A DNA stretch of 32,204 bases, taken from IMG/VR virus record IMGVR_UViG_3300037586_002662, positions 1 through 32,204 of that record. One strand, written 5' to 3'. Shown in pieces: positions 28,654 through 32,204 of the stretch. The notes beneath the pieces are model-generated. The model was given only the letters and a program-made list of their open reading frames with translations, had not been told where the DNA came from and did not search any database. Position numbers and translations under genes: made by a program. Numbering within the stretch: position 1 is the first letter of the stretch; each line of letters opens with the position of its first letter. Origin of the DNA: a virus.

Positions 28654-29010
28654 CTATTTTTTTGGTTTGACCTTTGTTTCTTCTAATTCTTGTTCTTTCT
28701 TTTTAATTGAAGCGTTTTCAACCCAACTAGCTGCTCCATCTTCTGAACGTGCATAGATGATTAACCCTGCTTTAGTCTTCCCACTTTCTGCAATCTTCTT
28801 ACAATTTGCCAACATTGTCTTAAACTTAATAACAACATGTCCATTGCTAGATTTCTTCCAGAGTTCAATACTCTTCTCAATTCCTTCTCTAGTTAACCCT
28901 CTTGGGTTTTCATTAATTTGATACCATTCCGTATCTTGAAAGACAACTCCTTGTCCTCCATTTTTCTTTCCTAACATTGGTGGAGTTATATCCACAAAAT
29001 CTTCTGCCAT
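28654..29010 (-). CDS. Hypothetical protein of the head module
   Basis: 118 residues from ATG 29010, set by GAGGTG upstream. Mixed helix and strand: EWYQINENPRGLTREGIEKS, HVVIKFKTMLANCKKIAES, AGLIIYARSEDGAASW and a charged helical tail (KKKEQELEETKVKPKK). Family not recognised. It lies between two T-rich non-coding stretches in the head region and probably has a minor structural or assembly role. Confidence 0.6.
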   Translation of the reverse strand: MAEDFVDITPPMLGKKNGGQGVVFQDTEWYQINENPRGLTREGIEKSIELWKKSSNGHVVIKFKTMLANCKKIAESGKTKAGLIIYARSEDGAASWVENASIKKKEQELEETKVKPKK

Positions 29011-29040
29011 TTCATTCACCTCATCGTTGTGTGTTCAAAT

Positions 29041-29050
29041 AAAAAAAAAA
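29041..29050 (-). terminator. Poly-T tract (no hairpin)
   Basis: Ten consecutive T on the minus strand within a very AT-rich stretch, 19 nt after the stop of the fibre-like gene at 29069 and just before the ribosome-binding site of the next gene. A T-tract without a stem is the archaeal type of termination signal; it may be only partly effective. Confidence 0.5.
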
Positions 29051-29068
29051 TAAATAAATTGTTTCATT

Positions 29069-29587
29069 CTACATTAATACTTGTAAGTAAGATACCCAAG
29101 TATTGGTTGCTGTATTTACACTTGTAACTTTCATCCATTTACCTGTAGTTACTGCTGCTACTCCACCAACAATGGTGTGTCCAGCTGCTGCGGTAATAGT
29201 TGAAGTTTGGTCACCATCGTTATAGTAAATCCATTCAATAGTTGAACCAACTGCTACACCTGCTACTCCTGATGACATTGCTGTCCCAGTATCTAGCGTT
29301 GCTACTCCTGCACCTGTAGTTGAGGTATGTTGTGCTATTCCACCAAGCATACTAGCAATAGTCAAAGTTGGACTTTGAGTATCGAAGTTTGTAATGGTTT
29401 GTTGCTTAACAACATTAGTTGCATACAACTGCCCTGTAAGAGTTGAAACTCCAGTAACATCTAAGGTTTCACCAACAGTTACCAAACCAGTAACAGTCAA
29501 GTTATCAGTAATATTAACATCGTCAGTTGCAGTCAAAGTATCTACTTTAACTTCACCAGATGATCCACCACTTAATCCGTCTTTCAT
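29069..29587 (-). CDS. Fibre-like or decoration protein
   Basis: 172 residues, AGGAGG before ATG 29587. The N-terminal half is a regular beta repeat with the period KVDTLTATDDVNI, TDNLTVTGLVTV, GETLDVTGVST, LTGQLYATNVV, as in trimeric fibre shafts of virus structural proteins. The C-terminal half (TIEWIYYNDGDQTSTITAAA, GHTIVGG, WVSYLQVLM) would be a small globular head. It is the gene next after the major capsid protein, so a capsid fibre or decoration is likely. Confidence 0.65.
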   Translation of the reverse strand: MKDGLSGGSSGEVKVDTLTATDDVNITDNLTVTGLVTVGETLDVTGVSTLTGQLYATNVVKQQTITNFDTQSPTLTIASMLGGIAQHTSTTGAGVATLDTGTAMSSGVAGVAVGSTIEWIYYNDGDQTSTITAAAGHTIVGGVAAVTTGKWMKVTSVNTATNTWVSYLQVLM

Positions 29588-29617
29588 TTTTTATCCTCCT
29601 TCTTTTTTACTAAAAAG

Positions 29618-29645
29618 AAAAAAAAGGTAAGTCAAAAAGACTTAC
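29618..29645 (-). terminator. Stem-loop plus T8 terminator after the capsid gene
   Basis: Minus strand: GTAAGTC, loop TTTTT, GACTTAC (29639-29645 with 29627-29633), then C and eight T (29618-29625). The stop codon TAA of the major capsid gene lies in the first arm. It has the same architecture as the terminators at 3283-3310 and 19106-19132. Confidence 0.82.
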
Positions 29646-30520
29646 GTGGTAGTGATCTCTGAAGTTGCTTCGTCTCTTAGACCTGATACAGCAACTCTTT
29701 GAGTTACAGCCACAAATCCTGTGTCTCTTGCAACATCACTGTATCTTTCAACAGTTAATGGTCTTTTCTCTGCAATTACAAAAGCATGTGCAGCATCAAT
29801 TACATAAGATAAAACTGAACTTACATTGTTGCTTACCATTACTTTCATACCGAAGATAGTTCCAATCAAAGATTTTGTTGGATCCATTACTCTAGACTTA
29901 TCAGCTTCTACAAAGGTGTCAATGTTCCGAAGATCATTGGCAATTTCAACACCACAAATCATGTGAGTTGGTTGGTAGTTACCAGCTTCTAAGTTTTGCA
30001 TAGCTTCAGTAATATCTGAGATAGCCAAAGATGCGTTACCATTAGCTACGTTGTTACTTGCAGCAGCGGAAGCAGTGTTTAATGCAGAAACAATTAAACT
30101 TTCTTCGTTGTCAGCAAATTCATAACCTGCTAATTCAGCGTGGTAAGATAGTAAATCTAAGATTCCATCTTCCATCATTTCTTTGGTTACTCCAATTCTT
30201 ACTCCGTACTTTACGGGAGTTAGAGTTAAGCTTTCCCATTGGGATTGTACCAAAGGAATTTCTCCACCTTCTCCAACCTGAGTGGGTGTTAACTGAGTAT
30301 TTGAACTGATTTCAGATTGCATTGGGATTACTAACGTTCTACCTGGAATACTTGCAGGTCCAAAAATTCTAGCTGCTAAGCCTCTTAACATAAGCTTTTT
30401 TCTTACAGCGTTCATTACCTCTGGTAAAAGAGTTCTTGGAATCAAGTAGGAGGTAGTTGATGTACTGGCTGTTGCACTTGCAAAGTCAGCACTTCCGGTT
30501 CCTAACATATTATTTGGCAT
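29642..30520 (-). CDS. Major capsid protein, HK97 fold
   Basis: 292 residues, AAGGAGG before ATG 30520. Typical HK97 capsid landmarks: N-arm, IPGRTLVIPMQSEIS with GEGGEIPLVQSQWESLTLTP (E-loop and spine-helix approach, two pieces), KYGVRIGVTKEMMEDGILDLLSYHA (two adjacent pieces), a long spine helix, an A-domain with MKVMVSNNVSSVLSYVIDAA, and the closing P-domain strand TVERYSDVARDTGFVAVTQR. At 292 residues it is the size of HK97-like proteins after removal of the delta domain, so scaffolding is probably supplied by the protease gene. Order protease, decoration, capsid agrees. Confidence 0.92.
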   Translation of the reverse strand: MPNNMLGTGSADFASATASTSTTSYLIPRTLLPEVMNAVRKKLMLRGLAARIFGPASIPGRTLVIPMQSEISSNTQLTPTQVGEGGEIPLVQSQWESLTLTPVKYGVRIGVTKEMMEDGILDLLSYHAELAGYEFADNEESLIVSALNTASAAASNNVANGNASLAISDITEAMQNLEAGNYQPTHMICGVEIANDLRNIDTFVEADKSRVMDPTKSLIGTIFGMKVMVSNNVSSVLSYVIDAAHAFVIAEKRPLTVERYSDVARDTGFVAVTQRVAVSGLRDEATSEITTT

Positions 30521-30533
30521 TTTCTATTCCTCC

Positions 30534-31013
30534 TTATAAGCACAGCTTCCAGATGATATATTTACCATCCACTGTTCCACCAGTCAATGCTCGACCGATT
30601 TTATCTTGTTGTGCGGATACAGGTAAAGATGTAGTGATAGTCACCGCATCTAATTGATCCAATTTATTGGTTGCAGCTTCGTCTCCTTGTAATAAGTCAC
30701 CTGCTTCTGTATTTGCGTTGGTTGCATGCATAAATACACCTTCCATTGCCATACTTCCATATCCGTCTGCTGGAATGTCGTCTAAGGCGACACCCAAAAC
30801 GGTTAGGTAACCTGTAGCACTATCAGTTTGTGAGAATACTTTGATGTCACCAGCAGCGTATGCATTTCTTGCACTTGCAGCAGTTCCAGTCAAAACATCA
30901 TCATTAGTTGAAGTGAAAACTAGGTCACCAGCTTCGATTGCAGTTGTACCACTGTCGTTCAAAACAGTAATGGTTCTACCTTCGTCGCTTAACATAAATC
31001 CTGTTTGAGCCAT
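30534..31013 (-). CDS. Capsid decoration protein (DUF2190-like)
   Basis: 159 residues, AGGAGG before ATG 31013. Short beta protein with TVLNDSGTTAIEAGDLVFTS (two turns), ITTSLPVSAQQDKIGRALTG and a closing strand YIIWKLCL. The ExGDLV, VLGVALDDIPADGYG and IGRALTGG steps fit the small capsid cement proteins related to DUF2190/lambda gpD-like decorations encoded directly before the capsid gene. It would trimerise on the shell and stabilise it. Confidence 0.75.
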   Translation of the reverse strand: MAQTGFMLSDEGRTITVLNDSGTTAIEAGDLVFTSTNDDVLTGTAASARNAYAAGDIKVFSQTDSATGYLTVLGVALDDIPADGYGSMAMEGVFMHATNANTEAGDLLQGDEAATNKLDQLDAVTITTSLPVSAQQDKIGRALTGGTVDGKYIIWKLCL

Positions 31014-31029
31014 TTTATTTTCCTCCTAT

Positions 31030-31470
31030 TTAGTTAACTCGCTCTCTAAGTTCTTTGTTGAACTTAGCATAAGCTTCCTTAGTCAAAGATAAGTCACCTT
31101 CTTGGTTAACTCCAAAATCTTCGTGTACAGGTTCGCTTTCTTCAACAATACCAGCACCCTCAACTTTGTTAGCCAACTTGGTTTCGTATTCTTTCATCAA
31201 GTTCAATCTCTCTTCACTTTCTTTCATCAAGTCTTCTTTCTTCAAATCTTTGTTTAGTCCAATGATAGATTCAACAAGGTCAACTTTCTTAGCTGATTCT
31301 AATGCTTCAATTTTTTGTCTTAACATTTTTAATTCCTCTTGAGCAGCAGGTTCTTCCTTCTTCTCTTCTTCGGCAGGTGCTTCGGCAGGTGCTTCAGCAG
31401 GTGCTTCGGGAGCAGGAGCAGGTTGTTCCTCAGGAGCTACTTCAGGTTTTTTTACTTCTTCTTCTGACAT
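31030..31470 (-). CDS. Nested scaffold protein from an internal start
   Basis: In the same frame as the protease gene, ATG 31470 (MSEEEVKKPEV) is preceded at ideal distance by GGAGGA (31475-31480), as strong as any true start here. It falls exactly at the boundary after the protease domain and would give a 146-residue acidic, coiled-coil scaffold lacking the protease. The arrangement mirrors lambda C/Nu3. Use of the start is inferred from the ribosome-binding site and domain boundary. Confidence 0.65.
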   Translation of the reverse strand: MSEEEVKKPEVAPEEQPAPAPEAPAEAPAEAPAEEEKKEEPAAQEELKMLRQKIEALESAKKVDLVESIIGLNKDLKKEDLMKESEERLNLMKEYETKLANKVEGAGIVEESEPVHEDFGVNQEGDLSLTKEAYAKFNKELRERVN

Positions 31471-32010
31471 TTTGTCCTCCTTACTAGGTTTTTCTTCGTC
31501 TTCTTCTGAAGACTCCTTCAATTCAAACGACTCTGCTATTGCATAGTCAATACTTGCTGACTTAACACCTTGAAAAGCAACAAGACCAACTCCCATAATA
31601 TTCAACCCCTCAACTAAGTAATTACCATCTTCTTCGGTAATCTTACCAGCAGTTGCATGAATAGACGGGCCTAAAAAACCATCCTTTACGGATTGGGATA
31701 CGTCAGGGTGACGTGCTGTATTTCTAATCTTTCCTTCATGCAATAACTCTTTGCCAGATAAAAATAATCTACCCTTTCCAACAACATGTTCTTCTACTTC
31801 GTTGTTTCCTGGGTGTCCGAATAGCCATTTAAAATTACGGCCATCGTTCTCTTTTAAGTTCTTAAAAGTATATTTGTTTCCATTTCTACTAATTCCTTCT
31901 TCTAAAGCCATACCACCTATTTTTAACCAAGTAGCCTTATCTTCTCCTTCAGTAATCTCAAAATTAGTTGGAGTAAATTTCAAATCAACATTTTCTTTTA
32001 TATTTGACAT
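31030..32010 (-). CDS. Prohead maturation protease with C-terminal scaffold domain
   Basis: 326 residues from ATG 32010 (GGTGA upstream). Residues 1-165 form an HK97 gp4-like serine protease: WLFGHPGN (H66), HPDVSQSVKDGFLGPSIHA (nucleophile S116) and VGLVAFQGVKSASIDYAIAE. Then comes a low-complexity Glu/Pro/Ala linker (three APAE repeats) and a coiled-coil scaffold (EELKMLRQKIEALESAKK, LMKEYETKLANKV). It builds the prohead with the capsid protein, then self-processes and removes scaffold. It precedes the decoration and capsid genes in the standard order. An internal start (31470) may make the scaffold alone. Confidence 0.85.
   Translation of the reverse strand: MSNIKENVDLKFTPTNFEITEGEDKATWLKIGGMALEEGISRNGNKYTFKNLKENDGRNFKWLFGHPGNNEVEEHVVGKGRLFLSGKELLHEGKIRNTARHPDVSQSVKDGFLGPSIHATAGKITEEDGNYLVEGLNIMGVGLVAFQGVKSASIDYAIAESFELKESSEEDEEKPSKEDKMSEEEVKKPEVAPEEQPAPAPEAPAEAPAEAPAEEEKKEEPAAQEELKMLRQKIEALESAKKVDLVESIIGLNKDLKKEDLMKESEERLNLMKEYETKLANKVEGAGIVEESEPVHEDFGVNQEGDLSLTKEAYAKFNKELRERVN
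31369..31404 (-). repeat. Three tandem 12-bp units encoding an APAE-type linker
   Basis: Plus strand TTCGGCAGGTGC twice, then TTCAGCAGGTGC. They encode Ala-Pro-Ala-Glu repeats in the disordered linker of the scaffold. Such tandem units can expand or contract by slippage. Confidence 0.8.
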
Positions 32011-32019
32011 TTTATTCAC

Positions 32020-32204
32020 CTAGTAGTTCTTTTTGAGTTGACCAAGTCTTTCACCACCTGGTCTGAAAGCAGGGCCACCTATTAACACAGTAGCTGATCT
32101 TGTTACATCAGATTTTGTGTTTGTCCTGTTCATCAATGGTTCATTCCTACTTAACAAATCATCAGGAGTCATATTTTGGAATGTCTTTCTACTCCTTCTA
32201 CTCG
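32020..32204 (-). CDS. C-terminal end of upstream structural gene, probably portal (partial)
   Basis: An open minus-strand frame enters from the right edge and stops at TAG 32020-32022. The 60 visible residues include KTFQNMTPDDLLSRNEPLMN, SATVLIGGPAFRPGG and the end RLGQLKKNY, a basic, disordered-looking tail. The gene lies immediately before the protease, where tailed viruses carry the portal gene. The visible tail has no diagnostic motif, so portal is inferred from gene order only. It ends 9 nt before the protease ATG at 32010. Confidence 0.5.
   Translation of the reverse strand, partial: SRRSRKTFQNMTPDDLLSRNEPLMNRTNTKSDVTRSATVLIGGPAFRPGGERLGQLKKNY

Noticed and set aside
28650-28680. Inverted repeat TCAAACC / GGTTTGA at the end of the gene at 28654
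   Set aside because: The stem is followed by no T-tract, so I do not call it a terminator.
1-32204. CRISPR arrays, insertion sequences, tRNA or rRNA genes, integrase
   Set aside because: I saw no regularly spaced repeats, transposase or integrase motifs, or tRNA-like structures in the window.

Overview
The window looks like the central part of a tailed-virus (Caudoviricetes, HK97-type, siphovirus-like) genome whose host is most probably an archaeon. Three things point to an archaeal host. The replication protein fuses an archaeo-eukaryotic primase domain, a PriL-type Fe-S cysteine domain and a helicase. A TATA box (minus strand, 7301-7312) is centred about 27 nt upstream of an ATG that lacks a Shine-Dalgarno, the geometry of an archaeal leaderless transcript. 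There is also an XPF/ERCC4-type nuclease. The DNA is AT-rich. Most genes carry strong GGAGG/GAGGT ribosome-binding sites and are packed with ATGA or similar overlaps. I cannot name the host lineage. A bacterial host is less likely but not excluded, because three hairpin-plus-T-tract terminators are present.

Layout. One gene on the plus strand (1-939, CobT-like vWA protein, cut by the window edge) converges on a long series of minus-strand genes filling the rest; read right to left for their transcription order. From the right edge: portal C-terminus (cut), prohead protease with a nested scaffold start, decoration protein, HK97-fold major capsid protein, a small fibre-like protein, then a 7 kb block of fibre and LamG/concanavalin-like adhesin genes (21976-28588). 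Next come a small membrane protein, head-tail connector genes, tail completion and tail terminator genes, tail tube protein, a glycosyltransferase/methyltransferase cassette (17345-19082), two overlapping tail assembly chaperone frames, tape measure, distal tail and hub proteins and two fibre proteins. A putative lysis and modification group follows (transglutaminase-like protein, methyltransferase, holin-like proteins).

Left of about 7.5 kb is the replication and regulation region: zinc-ribbon proteins, a ribbon-helix-helix (RHH) regulator, the primase-helicase, a roughly 300-bp non-coding segment with a 51-bp imperfect inverted repeat (putative replication origin), an OB-fold-like candidate ssDNA-binding protein with its own terminator, several small zinc proteins, an ERCC4 nuclease with a homing-endonuclease-associated repeat, and a small winged-helix protein.

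The most notable non-coding signals are a shared operator-like element (three TGTC units spaced 9 bp) found only upstream of the RHH gene and inside the virion operon at 20775-20798; the inverted-repeat origin candidate; stem-loop terminators that embed the stop codons of the capsid, tail tube and putative ssDNA-binding genes; a probable +1/-2 programmed frameshift in the tail chaperones; and an internal start producing a separate scaffold. Terminase and any DNA polymerase or integrase lie outside the window or are absent.
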